Part shown: in pieces, positions 1 to 6,900 of the stretch
Numbering within the stretch: position 1 is the stretch's first letter
How the letters are laid out: the number at the start of each line of letters is the position of its first letter
NCBI GenBank assembly: GCA_902490315.1
Contig: CABUDK010000018.1
Span: forward strand, 1 to 22,792
Length of the DNA stretch: 22,792 bases
Direction: 5' to 3'
Source of the DNA: an uncultured Porphyromonas sp.
Lineage (GTDB): Bacteria; Bacteroidota; Bacteroidia; Bacteroidales; Porphyromonadaceae
Translations under genes and position numbers: made by a program
Notes under the pieces: model-generated
What the model was told of the DNA's origin: nothing
The model's input: only the letters and a program-made list of their open reading frames with translations
Database searches by the model: none

Positions 1-181
1 TCGGTCCCTTGACCCAAAACTCTCCCATGTGTGACACGTCAAAGACGCCGACGCCATTGATCACATTCATATGCTCCTCAAGAATTCCCGTAGGGTACTC
101 GATAGGCATATTGTAGCCTGCAAAGTCGTGCATCTTAGCACCCAGTGCTATGTGTCGCTCTGTAAATGGAGTAGTCTTCAT
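1..181 (-). CDS. gcvT: Aminomethyltransferase, glycine cleavage T protein (N-terminal 60 residues only)
   Basis: The first 60 codons read on the minus strand from the ATG at 179-181; the gene runs off the left edge of the window. The peptide begins MKTTPFTERHIALGAKM and continues with a FAGYNMPIEYPTGILEEH stretch and a GVFDVSHMGEF stretch, the conserved N-terminal signature of GcvT. In the family this protein takes the aminomethyl group from lipoylated GcvH and gives 5,10-methylene-tetrahydrofolate plus ammonia, in the cytoplasm. Only the folate-domain start is visible, so catalytic completeness cannot be judged. A TATCTTTG box at 242-249 is a likely -7 element, giving a leader of about 55 nt. 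The gene is divergent from the tRNA-Ala gene. Confidence 0.93.
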   Translation of the reverse strand, partial: MKTTPFTERHIALGAKMHDFAGYNMPIEYPTGILEEHMNVINGVGVFDVSHMGEFWVKGP

Positions 182-241
182 AATGGTATGATGTTATTGA
201 TTGATCTGTATTAAATTATTGAGCTAAGCTCGTTCACTCCC

Positions 242-249
242 CAAAGATA
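242..249 (-). promoter_or_regulatory. Probable -7 box of the gcvT promoter
   Basis: Read on the minus strand, 249-242 is TATCTTTG, an exact match to the Bacteroidota -7 consensus TAnnTTTG, about 60 bases upstream of the gcvT start. No clear TTTG -33 box is seen 18-23 bases further upstream, so the assignment rests on the -7 box alone. Confidence 0.5.
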
Positions 250-325
250 ATGAAAAAAGGGAATATCGGCCTCTCCTCGCTGCTGACTAAAATCGAGCAA
301 AGTGGGCTAAGTGGAAAGTTTTCAC

Positions 326-333
326 TACCTTTG
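326..333 (+). promoter_or_regulatory. Probable -7 box of the tRNA-Ala promoter
   Basis: TACCTTTG exactly matches TAnnTTTG and lies 57 bases before the mature tRNA 5' end. The -33 region is weak (no TTTG near 303-306). The resulting transcript would carry a leader of about 50 nt to be removed by RNase P. Confidence 0.5.
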
Positions 334-345
334 CAATAGTTCATG

Positions 346-369
346 AGAGACCTCGATAGAGACCTCGAT
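346..369 (+). repeat. 12-bp perfect tandem duplication in the tRNA leader
   Basis: AGAGACCTCGAT occurs twice head to tail (346-357 and 358-369), between the predicted tRNA promoter and the tRNA 5' end. It looks like a small replication-slippage duplication; no function is evident. Confidence 0.8.
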
Positions 370-389
370 TGAGGGTTGATCTGACTCTT

Positions 390-466
390 GGGGCATTAGC
401 TCATCTGGCTAGAGCGCGACACTGGCAGTGTCGAGGTGATCGGTTCAAGTCCGATATGCTCCACCA
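390..466 (+). tRNA. tRNA-Ala, anticodon GGC, with encoded CCA
   Basis: A 77-nt cloverleaf folds completely by eye. The acceptor GGGGCAT (390-396) pairs with ATGCTCC (456-462), with one G-U pair. The D arm is GCTC/GAGC (399-415). The anticodon stem CGACA/TGTCG (417-433) encloses loop CTGGCAG, so the anticodon is GGC, which reads GCC/GCU alanine codons. The variable loop is AGGTG, and the T arm ATCGG-TTCAAGT-CCGAT lies at 439-455. The discriminator A and the CCA tail (464-466) are encoded. The gene stands alone with its own promoter-like box and a terminator directly behind it. Confidence 0.97.
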
Positions 467-469
467 CGG

Positions 470-509
470 GAGGATGGTACTATATTATATATGGTGTCAT
501 CCTCTTTTT
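470..509 (+). terminator. Intrinsic terminator of tRNA-Ala
   Basis: GAGGATG (470-476) pairs with CATCCTC (498-504). The stem can be extended inward by mixed Watson-Crick and G-U pairs around an AT-rich loop, and is followed at once by TTTTT (505-509). It begins four bases after the tRNA CCA end, which fits a monocistronic tRNA transcript. Confidence 0.85.
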
Positions 510-590
510 GTGTGACGATAGAGGACTCCGTGCAGATGCAGTCGTCAAAGGCTTACACGTATCATCGTTACTCGCAAGACTTGCGGGATC

Positions 591-643
591 AAAAAAAAGA
601 GAAGTCCACACGACAAGTACTCAGCGTACTGCGTGTGGACTTC
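591..643 (-). terminator. Strong intrinsic terminator of the minus-strand riboswitch RNA
   Basis: GAAGTCCACACG (601-612) and CGTGTGGACTTC (632-643) form a perfect 12-bp stem. A further AGTAC/GTACT stem lies inside it (616-620 with 626-630), around loop TCAGC. On the minus strand the hairpin is followed by T-C and then eight T (A-run at 591-598), so it terminates leftward transcription. On the plus strand there is no T-tract behind the hairpin. It therefore marks the 3' end of a leftward transcript coming from the riboswitch promoter, and would isolate gcvT from that transcript. Confidence 0.9.
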
Positions 644-1634
644 AACTATTCGAATGCTCTTTGGGTAGCTATACCATCACGATAGTGTGGAATAGCTTCT
701 AGCAGGGTAGTGCGCCTTGCAGCGACCTCCCTAGAGTCTGTTGAACTGGTCAACAGGACTCTCCTAGAGCGGAACAGTGACCACGATGCTTGTCTGGAGA
801 GGGTATTGGGCTACGTGAGACTCTCTTCGTGGGAGAGTAGGGTGGTAGTCGCTGGTCTTTTTCAACACACACTTAACCTGTAACCAGTGGTACGCACCAT
901 ACCTGTCTCTTAGTAGTGGATCCTCTCGACTTGAGAGTGTGAGGCTGTGACCTCACCTTAGGACTCGCATCATGATTTGCTCGGGGTGGCAAGAGGATCT
1001 ATTGGTCTATCACCTAGCCTTGGGTAGACGAACTAGAACCTACAGCTTCTCCTCAAGTGGTAAGTATGTACAGTGGTCGCTCTGCTCGGAGTCTGCGGTG
1101 ACACAGACTGATCTAGGTCGCACGCACTAGCGTAGTTGCATATAGGGACAACGGCATAGACGAGAGCCTGCTCTTATGCTTCCTCTTATTGTGACGATCA
1201 GACACCTAATTGATCTCGTGCGGCATGGGTGCTGTGATAGCACGCATACTTTTATGGTACTCATAGAGATCGTAGCAGCAAGACATTGCTCAATCACTTT
1301 ATCGAAAACGTTCCCCTATTTAAAGTAAATGTCCTCCTATCTAGTCTCGTATAAGCATCCAAAGAGTCTCCTAGGTGCATCGCTGTGATCAAAGCTTTTT
1401 GACTCGGAAGGTTGTGTCACAGCTACTGCTCGTATAGAGAAATCCGGTAGGCACTCAAGATGTCCCATTCAATACTCATCGTGGTGTGATGCCTAGATGC
1501 ATCGCTCGCATTGTAACATACATCTCCCGTCGCGCTCGACTCGGAGTAGCGAGGAGCGTACAGCTGGGGGAATAGGAGTCTCAGACTAGGATCTGAAAAG
1601 TGACGGTTATTTCCTTATGCTATACCTCGTAGCG

Positions 1635-1786
1635 CTTCAAGCCTTGCAGGTCTTCTGACTTACCTCATACAGACATCCCTTCCCACACCAATTAGACATG
1701 GTGCAGTGGTTATGATGCCTGCTTTGCGAGGATTACAGCAGCGGGACTGTTCAGGAGTTGCACCTGATTCCCTTTTAAGCCTTGAG
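1635..1786 (-). promoter_or_regulatory. Cobalamin riboswitch aptamer
   Basis: Read on the minus strand, the element has the conserved blocks of the cobalamin family in the right order. They are AAAAGGGAATC with a GGTGCAA stretch (about 1760-1777), ACAGTCCCGCTGCTGTAATC (about 1731-1750), the L5 loop ACCACTGC (1703-1710), GGGAAGGGATG (about 1674-1684) and the B12 box AGTCAGAAGACCTGC (1646-1660). A closing stem is possible between CTCAAG (1781-1786) and CTTGAAG (1635-1641), with one bulge. Just beyond it, GCTA/TAGC (1619-1633) forms a small hairpin that could supply the L13 partner of L5; that pairing is uncertain. Such elements normally repress B12 uptake or synthesis genes when adenosylcobalamin is present. 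Here no such gene follows. Confidence 0.95.
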
Positions 1787-1837
1787 GACTCCGAGATCCT
1801 ACTCGAGGAACGAAGCACTCTCAGCACAAAGCCACCA

Positions 1838-1868
1838 CAAAGGTACAATAACTTTCGAATATATCAAA
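1838..1868 (-). promoter_or_regulatory. Promoter of the cobalamin-riboswitch RNA
   Basis: On the minus strand, TTTG (1868-1865) is followed by a 19-base spacer and TACCTTTG (1845-1838). Both boxes and the spacing match the Bacteroidota housekeeping promoter exactly. Transcription should start near 1831, about 45 bases before the aptamer. The intact promoter argues that the unit is still expressed. Confidence 0.85.
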
Positions 1869-1890
1869 GCGCCGATCTGTGGTTATTGGA

Positions 1891-2125
1891 GCTGACGCAT
1901 TATAATATAGAATGAGCTAGCTCATTTCGATCTCCAGTGAGGAAATCTCAAATACCTCGCTGGATATTTTTCGTTTTTCAGGGAGGCGTTGGAAATTTCT
2001 TCGGACTTATCATTTGATTCCTCCGAAGTTTCAGTTGATTCTTCCGAAGAGTTTTTTATTCCCTCCGAGGAAATGAAAAATCTCTACCGAGGAATTTACG
2101 ATTTCCTCCGTGGAAATTGATTCTA
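1891..2125 (+). repeat. Intergenic dispersed repeat, left copy
   Basis: The stretch begins GCTGACGCATTATAATATAG and consists of short near-palindromic units built on cores such as TTCTTCGGA, CTCCGAAG and CCTCCGAGGAAAT. It matches, in opposite orientation, the stretch at 20395-20629. The best part is 1998-2050 against 20469-20521, with only 2 differences in 53 bases by eye. It carries no plausible gene. It starts 22 bases from the -33 box of the riboswitch promoter and ends before the asd promoter. Confidence 0.8.
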
Positions 2126-2226
2126 CGGGTGATCCTTGTCTCAGCTGTAGTGCTTGTAACATGGGAAAAGTCGTGTCTACGGTTCATTTTGCTTGGTTGT
2201 GTGAGGTGATGTGTGGTGGGGTGCTT

Positions 2227-2257
2227 TTTGTCGATTGGTGTAGATTGGGTACTTTTG
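2227..2257 (+). promoter_or_regulatory. Promoter of the asd operon
   Basis: TTTG (2227-2230), a 19-base spacer and TACTTTTG (2250-2257) form an exact Bacteroidota promoter. The predicted start near 2264 leaves a leader of about 70 nt before asd. It would drive the six-gene run down to the terminator at 7346-7383. Confidence 0.8.
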
Positions 2258-2333
2258 CATTGGAGCTGGAGACAACTCTCTGAGCTTACGATCGTATAGA
2301 CCTTAATTTCTGACTTTACAGAACGATAATAAT

Positions 2334-3350
2334 ATGAAGATAGCTATAGTAGGTGCCAGTGGAGCTGTGGGACGTGAGTTCCTACGTCTCTTAGAGCATC
2401 GAGACTTCCCGATTGATGAGCTACGACTCTTTGGCTCGTCTCGTAGTGCAGGCAGTGAGATCACTTTCCGTGGTAAGGAATACAAGATAAAGCTCCTAGC
2501 TCAAAACGATGACTTTAAGGATATTGACATCGCTTTTGTCTCTGCTGGGGGGCAGACGGCACTAGACTTCGCCAGTACGATCACGAAGCATGGCGCTCTG
2601 ATGATCGACAATTCGAGTGCCTTCCGTATGGATCCCGAGGTGCCGCTGGTCGTACCCGAGGTTAATGGGGCTGATGCGCTACACCCTGCCAAGAGGATCA
2701 TCGCTAACCCGAACTGCAGTACGATCCAGATGATCGTGGCTCTGGCTCCGATCCACGCTCTGAGTCCCATAGAGCGAGTTCATGTGGCTACCTACCAGGC
2801 TGCTAGCGGTGCGGGTCACGATGCGATGCTAGAGCTGGAGGGACAGGTGCGTGACCAAGCGATGGGCAAGCCGCTTCAGACGAAGGCTTTCGGCAATCAA
2901 CTCCTATACAATCTCATTCCGCAGATCGACATCTTTACGGACAATGACTACACGAAGGAGGAGATGAAGATGTACAATGAGACCTGCAAGATCCTGCACA
3001 ACGATGAGATACGTGTCAGTGCCACCTGCGTACGCGTCCCCGTGCTACGAGCTCATAGCGAGGCTATCTGGGTGAAGTGTGCTGAGCCACTTACGGTCGA
3101 GGCGGTACGCGAAGCAATGTCAAAGCAGAAGGGACTACTCTTGATGGATGATCCCGCCAAGCGTAGCTACCCGATGCCTCTACACTGTTCTATGCAGGAA
3201 CCTGTCTATGTGGGACGTCTGAGGGCTGATCTTGCCGAGCCAGGCTGTGTCACCTTCTGGTGCGTGGCTGACCAAATCATGAAGGGTGCTGCGCTCAATG
3301 CTATTCAGATTGCGGAGTACCTGATTCAGGAGGGTGCTTTTGCTAAGTAA
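2334..3350 (+). CDS. asd: Aspartate-semialdehyde dehydrogenase
   Basis: A 338-residue protein of normal family length. It reduces aspartyl phosphate to aspartate semialdehyde with NADPH in the cytoplasm, the branch point to diaminopimelate/lysine, threonine and methionine. Visible features are the N-terminal nucleotide-binding loop GASGAVG (7-13), the catalytic cysteine C128 in NPNCST, the QAASGAG segment (155-161) and the probable catalytic histidine H241 in RAHSEA. The ATG start is supported by the GASGAVG loop lying right at the N-terminus, as in the family, and by the promoter at 2227-2257. It is the first gene of an operon, with DUF5063 starting 22 bases downstream. The diaminopimelate branch links it functionally to the peptidoglycan genes murF and murB elsewhere in the window. 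Confidence 0.97.
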   Translation: MKIAIVGASGAVGREFLRLLEHRDFPIDELRLFGSSRSAGSEITFRGKEYKIKLLAQNDDFKDIDIAFVSAGGQTALDFASTITKHGALMIDNSSAFRMDPEVPLVVPEVNGADALHPAKRIIANPNCSTIQMIVALAPIHALSPIERVHVATYQAASGAGHDAMLELEGQVRDQAMGKPLQTKAFGNQLLYNLIPQIDIFTDNDYTKEEMKMYNETCKILHNDEIRVSATCVRVPVLRAHSEAIWVKCAEPLTVEAVREAMSKQKGLLLMDDPAKRSYPMPLHCSMQEPVYVGRLRADLAEPGCVTFWCVADQIMKGAALNAIQIAEYLIQEGAFAK

Positions 3351-3372
3351 GCCTTGATCCATTAGAGTGAGT

Positions 3373-3942
3373 ATGGAGCATACGACCGAGAGCAATCCGC
3401 AGGAGCTCGTCGCCTTTCTTACGCTGTGCAAGGACTATTGCGCGCTCATAGAGCATGCGTCCGAGTATAGTCGGGTGGAATTTGTAAAGCGTACTTACGG
3501 CTACCTCCCAGAGATCTTTAGCTACTTATCACAGATGCCAGCGACCCCTACGGAGGAGCTGGAGGATTGGCTCACTAGCTACACACAGGTGATCTCAGAT
3601 GAGACAGTGAGCTACTACGAGGAGCAGGTGCGTGCGCTACTGGGCGAGGAGCTAGATCTCTTCCTCCACTACCCAGTGGGTGTAACGCAAGATGGCGAGC
3701 TACAGCCGGAGCGACTCTCACGCCTCTTGGTGCTGATCTACCGTGAGCTGGGTACGCCACTGCTGGTGCTTAGAGAGGATGCTGGCGAGCTACTCGTTGC
3801 GACGCTCTCGATACTGCAATACGCTTTTGACACATACCTGGGTGATGCGCTCCTATCTGCCCTGCGTGTGCTACACTATCGCAAGCATGCCGAGGGTCTA
3901 GAGGAGGATACTGACCGCTGGGCAACAGAAAGCATACAATAA
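3373..3942 (+). CDS. DUF5063 domain protein
   Basis: A small acidic, mostly helical-looking protein of 189 residues, starting MEHTTESNPQ. A GTG two codons earlier (3367) is also possible, but the ATG at 3373 is preferred as the stronger codon. I recognise the pattern (VAFLTLCKDYCALIE near the N-terminus, KRTYGYLPEIFSYLSQMP, and a C-terminal DTYLGDALLSALRVLHYR) as the DUF5063 family, common in Bacteroidota beside a 3'-5' exonuclease gene, exactly as here. No signal peptide or membrane segment is seen and its biochemical role is unknown. It sits 22 bases after asd and 17 before the exonuclease, so it is almost certainly co-transcribed and may work with the exonuclease (inference from context only). 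Confidence 0.8.
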   Translation: MEHTTESNPQELVAFLTLCKDYCALIEHASEYSRVEFVKRTYGYLPEIFSYLSQMPATPTEELEDWLTSYTQVISDETVSYYEEQVRALLGEELDLFLHYPVGVTQDGELQPERLSRLLVLIYRELGTPLLVLREDAGELLVATLSILQYAFDTYLGDALLSALRVLHYRKHAEGLEEDTDRWATESIQ

Positions 3943-3959
3943 TAATAGAGTAAACAATC

Positions 3960-4580
3960 GTGCTGTCATCAATTACTAAAGAGGAGATAGGCAAACTAGA
4001 CAAAGCGACCTTCACTGGTGAAATCGTTGTCGTGGACTCTCTCCCGCAAGTGGAGTCTGCCGTAGCAGCTCTAGAGCAATGTGCTATAATCGGTATGGAC
4101 ACGGAGTCTAAGCCTGTCTTTAAGAAGTATGAGCGTCAGTCTGTAGCTCTTATTCAGCTATCGAGCGAGAGTTGCTGCTACCTCTTTAGGATCAACAAAA
4201 TAGGTATTCCGCCTCGGCTACAAGGTTTACTGGAGCGTGAGGACATACTCAAGGTGGGACTAGACCTTTGCGGTGATCGGAGACAGCTGAGAAGGTTTTC
4301 GCCAGAGTTACATCCACAAGGCTTTGTAGACTTGCAGCGACTTACCCCAGCTTACGGCATCCATGACTTGGGTCTGCAGAAGATCTATGCGATACTCTTC
4401 GGGGAGAAGATTAGCAAGCGTGCTCAGCTGACCAATTGGGAGGCGGCTACGCTAACGCCTGCGCAGCAAAGCTACGCAGCGCTCGACGCATACGCTTGTC
4501 TCCGCATCTATCATCGTCTAGAGTCGGAGCCAATGCCACTACTGCACCACTTCGGGCTCTGCCCTGAGCAGCCATCCTAA
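3960..4580 (+). CDS. 3'-5' exonuclease, DEDDy (RNase D-like) domain
   Basis: A 206-residue single-domain nuclease of the DnaQ-like superfamily. The acidic metal-binding residues are visible: D47 and E49 in GMDTES (Exo I), D106 in the KVGLDLCGDRRQL segment (Exo II), and Y172/D176 in SYAALDAYA (Exo III). The tyrosine makes it the DEDDy class of RNase D and the Werner exonuclease. No HRDC domain follows, so it is shorter than true RNase D. Expected activity is removal of nucleotides from RNA or DNA 3' ends with two divalent metal ions; the substrate is not deducible. The start is a GTG at 3960 because no in-frame ATG precedes the conserved core until inside Exo I. It belongs to the asd operon. 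Confidence 0.9.
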   Translation: MLSSITKEEIGKLDKATFTGEIVVVDSLPQVESAVAALEQCAIIGMDTESKPVFKKYERQSVALIQLSSESCCYLFRINKIGIPPRLQGLLEREDILKVGLDLCGDRRQLRRFSPELHPQGFVDLQRLTPAYGIHDLGLQKIYAILFGEKISKRAQLTNWEAATLTPAQQSYAALDAYACLRIYHRLESEPMPLLHHFGLCPEQPS

Positions 4581-4617
4581 GACTTTACCACAAGAGTTAC
4601 AACCTACCACCACCCCT

Positions 4618-5838
4618 ATGTACCAGTTATACCTCAAGCCTCACCGTGAGGAGCCTCTCCTCAGACATCATCCATGGGTCTTTTCGGGCGCACTGCAGCG
4701 CACCAAGGAGAGCATACCGCTAGGATCGATAGTGACTATCCTCAACCACGATGGCTCTCAGCAACTCGGGCAGGGAGTCTACGAGGGTGGGACGATAGCC
4801 GTCCGCATGCTGACCTTTGGTGAGGAGGAGATAGGGGAGTGGCGCACATTCTTTACCACACGTCTGAGCCAAGCGCATCAGCTACGCAAGACGCTCCTCC
4901 AGAGCCAAGATGGTAGGCAAACAGACTGCTGGCGCTTGTGTTATGGCGAGAGCGATTTCATACCTGGACTAGTCATTGACATCTATCGAGAGGTGGCTGT
5001 GATACAGATACATGCGCTGAGTCTCTACCCGCTGCGTCAGTTGATCGCTGAGGTACTGTGCGAGCTGCCAGAGCTAGGCGTGCACTATGTCTATGACAAG
5101 TCTGTCGAGACGCTTCCAGCACAGACCCCTCGCGAGTGGATTATGCCCAATGGCTACCTAGGCAAGGCTCCCTCGGCAGAGTACGATCGGACGGTGCAGG
5201 AGTACGGTTACCGCTTTCTGCCAGACTGGGAGCGAGGACAGAAGACTGGCTTCTTCGTGGACCAGCGTGACAATAGACGTCTTGTCGAGTCGTACGCTCG
5301 GGGACGCAATGTTCTCAATATCTGCTGCTACTCGGGTGGTTTCTCCGTCTACGCACTCGGAGGGGGCGCCCAGCGTGTCGTCTCAATAGATAGCTCTGCA
5401 CGAGCTATCTCACTCTGCGAGGAGAGTGTGGCGATCAACTTCTCTTCTGACCCAGAGACGCTCCAGAGACACGAGGCGGTCGTAGCTGATGCTTTCGACT
5501 ACCTATCTGCGATCGAGACGAGTGCTTACGACCTCATAGTCCTAGATCCCCCCGCCTTTGTCAAGCAGCGCAACCATAAGCAGCAAGGTCTGGGCGGGTA
5601 TCGCCGATTAAACGAATTAGCACTCAGAGCGATCACCCGTGGTGGACTGCTCTTCACATTTAGCTGCTCGCAAGCTGTCACGATGGAGGAGTTTACCCTA
5701 GCAGTGATGACGGCTGCCACACTTGCGGGGCGAGAGGTGCGCATCCTCAAGCGTTTGGGACAGAGTCCCTGTCATCCGATCAACATCTTTTACCCAGAGG
5801 GGGAGTATCTCAAGGGGCTGCTCCTCTATGTCTCTTGA
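4618..5838 (+). CDS. rlmI: Class I SAM-dependent rRNA (cytosine-5) methyltransferase, RlmI family
   Basis: 406 residues with an N-terminal PUA-like RNA-binding domain (about 1-75, with the HPWVFSGAL motif at 18-26) and a C-terminal Rossmann methyltransferase domain. Visible motifs are QKTGFFVDQRDNR (208-220), the SAM-binding motif NVLNICCYSGGFSV (231-244), VLDPPAFVK (308-316) and FTFSCS (346-351), whose cysteine is the candidate catalytic nucleophile. The layout is that of RlmI, which makes 5-methylcytosine in 23S rRNA (C1962 in E. coli). The exact target here is inferred from family. The ATG at 4618 follows the exonuclease by 37 bases, and the stop is 3 bases before the Sel1-repeat gene, so translation of the two is probably coupled. 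Confidence 0.9.
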   Translation: MYQLYLKPHREEPLLRHHPWVFSGALQRTKESIPLGSIVTILNHDGSQQLGQGVYEGGTIAVRMLTFGEEEIGEWRTFFTTRLSQAHQLRKTLLQSQDGRQTDCWRLCYGESDFIPGLVIDIYREVAVIQIHALSLYPLRQLIAEVLCELPELGVHYVYDKSVETLPAQTPREWIMPNGYLGKAPSAEYDRTVQEYGYRFLPDWERGQKTGFFVDQRDNRRLVESYARGRNVLNICCYSGGFSVYALGGGAQRVVSIDSSARAISLCEESVAINFSSDPETLQRHEAVVADAFDYLSAIETSAYDLIVLDPPAFVKQRNHKQQGLGGYRRLNELALRAITRGGLLFTFSCSQAVTMEEFTLAVMTAATLAGREVRILKRLGQSPCHPINIFYPEGEYLKGLLLYVS

Positions 5839-5841
5839 TCC

Positions 5842-6852
5842 ATGCCCTCTAAGCCCAAAGAGCCTACCTCAGACCTACTATCGCCACAGACGACCAGTGC
5901 CGTGGCTGGTGGTATCGACTGCGAGCAGCTCTTTGCCTTGATGACGCAACAGCTCACGCTAGTCGTTGACACAAGACGCTCAGGCAAGCTTTATAGCCTT
6001 CTGCAGAAAGAGCTAGAGACCCCAACTGACAATCTTAAGTACCTTCAGACAGAGGGACTACACTGGCTACACCGTGCGGCTCGTCACGACTCGCTCCCAG
6101 CGATTGACTATCTTGTTAAGCTCTATCAGCCACATGCCGACAGGGTCGCACAGACCTGTCTGAGACGCTACCTGCGCCAGCGAGTCGCATTGCGGGGAAA
6201 TGTGGAGGATCTCTATGCTCTGGCACTACACTTGACAAGCCCGCAGACGGGACTGAGGAAGAACTACCGAGAGGCGAGCGACTGCCTGCGCATGGCTATA
6301 CAGCTAGGGCATCCGAAGTCTCATCTCCTCTTAGCGCAAATGTATCAGCGAGGCTTGGGCGTGGTGCGTAGTCACGAGCAGTATCTCTATCACCTAGAGA
6401 CGGCTGCCGAGGCGGGGCTCGTGGAGGCACAGATAGCACTCGCTAGGGCTTATGCTCAGGGTGGGCTCTTCGTTCAGATGGATCGGGTGGAGTACTGGCT
6501 CACGGCAGCTTTTAGGCAAGATGCTCCCGAAGCGTGCTACCTGCTAGGCAAGCTGTGGTATCACCAAGATGGAGATTGCTACAGCTCTCGTGTCGTCTCC
6601 TTGTGGGAGCGAGCTGCCGAGGCGGGTATCCCCGAGGCGTGCTATGAGATAGGGCGAATGCTCCTAACAGATTCTCTACAAGCCAATCGCCGTACGGAGG
6701 CTATTCGCTACTTGTGCCAAGCAGCGCAGGGCGGTGTCTTTCTGGCGAATCAGCTACTCTATCGACATCATTACGACGCTAGTGGACGCTACATCGGTAT
6801 GCTTCGTGAGTCGCTCTCGGAGTATGTCGCTGAGGAGCAGATGCTCTTTTGA
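5842..6852 (+). CDS. Sel1-like (TPR-type) repeat protein
   Basis: 336 residues without signal peptide or membrane segment. The region from about 70 to 300 consists of Sel1-like helical repeats. Recognisable units are AIQLGHPKSHLLLAQMYQRG (152-171), AAEAGLVEAQIALARAYAQG (188-207), AAFRQDAPEACYLLGKLWY (222-240), AAEAGIPEACYEIGRML (258-274) and a final AAQGG (294-298). Such repeats form a superhelical scaffold for protein-protein contacts, so an adaptor role in the cytoplasm is likely but the partner is unknown. The N-terminal 65 residues are not repeat-like. It starts 3 bases after the methyltransferase stop and ends 48 bases before osmC. Confidence 0.85.
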   Translation: MPSKPKEPTSDLLSPQTTSAVAGGIDCEQLFALMTQQLTLVVDTRRSGKLYSLLQKELETPTDNLKYLQTEGLHWLHRAARHDSLPAIDYLVKLYQPHADRVAQTCLRRYLRQRVALRGNVEDLYALALHLTSPQTGLRKNYREASDCLRMAIQLGHPKSHLLLAQMYQRGLGVVRSHEQYLYHLETAAEAGLVEAQIALARAYAQGGLFVQMDRVEYWLTAAFRQDAPEACYLLGKLWYHQDGDCYSSRVVSLWERAAEAGIPEACYEIGRMLLTDSLQANRRTEAIRYLCQAAQGGVFLANQLLYRHHYDASGRYIGMLRESLSEYVAEEQMLF

Positions 6853-6900
6853 GTCCTAAGGAAGTCTTACTTTAATAACAAGCTAACCGAACAAACGAAT

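Larger units (their letters stand above)
591..1831 (-). ncRNA. Long non-coding RNA led by a cobalamin riboswitch (about 1.2 kb)
   Basis: The minus strand carries a promoter (1838-1868), a cobalamin aptamer (1635-1786) and an intrinsic terminator (591-643). The roughly 1 kb between aptamer and terminator has no open frame longer than about 60 codons and none resembling a known protein. It is rich in local hairpins. Examples, by position, are: 733-762 (12 paired bases, one bulge, loop ACTGG); 820-838 (ACTCTC/GAGAGT); 923-937 (CTCTC/GAGAG); 939-956 (GTGAGG/CCTCAC); 1090-1109 (AGTCTG/CAGACT); 1154-1179 (GCATA..AGAGC/GCTCT..TATGC); 1225-1247 (ATG.GTGCT/AGCAC.CAT); and 1382-1423 (GCTGTGA/TCACAGC). 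What is seen is the complete unit. That it is one stable RNA with a function is inference. The alternative is a decayed B12-transport gene that kept its regulatory ends. I do not recognise it as RNase P RNA, tmRNA or 6S RNA. Confidence 0.6.

Noticed and set aside
436..702. An 88-codon plus-strand ORF and an overlapping 64-codon ORF
   Set aside because: They start within the tRNA or its terminator and read through the hairpin terminator at 601-643. Composition is not protein-like.
1337..1468. A 43-codon minus-strand ORF starting MGHLECLPDF inside the riboswitch RNA
   Set aside because: No recognisable domain, no signal peptide, no ribosome-binding context, and it starts far (about 165 bases) from the aptamer. 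ORFs of this length are expected by chance.
591..1640. RNase P RNA, tmRNA or 6S RNA in the long gap
   Set aside because: None of the conserved blocks of RNase P RNA or tmRNA are present, and no 6S-like long bubble hairpin is evident. The cobalamin aptamer at its head does not fit these RNAs.
1..1831. The cobalamin riboswitch as regulator of gcvT
   Set aside because: Same strand, but the strong minus-strand terminator at 591-643 and a separate -7 box at 242-249 lie between. The transcript would also have to cross the tRNA gene in antisense.
1660..1915. Short ORFs of 60-70 codons on both strands over the aptamer
   Set aside because: They coincide with the conserved cobalamin aptamer and its promoter, whose RNA features explain the sequence.
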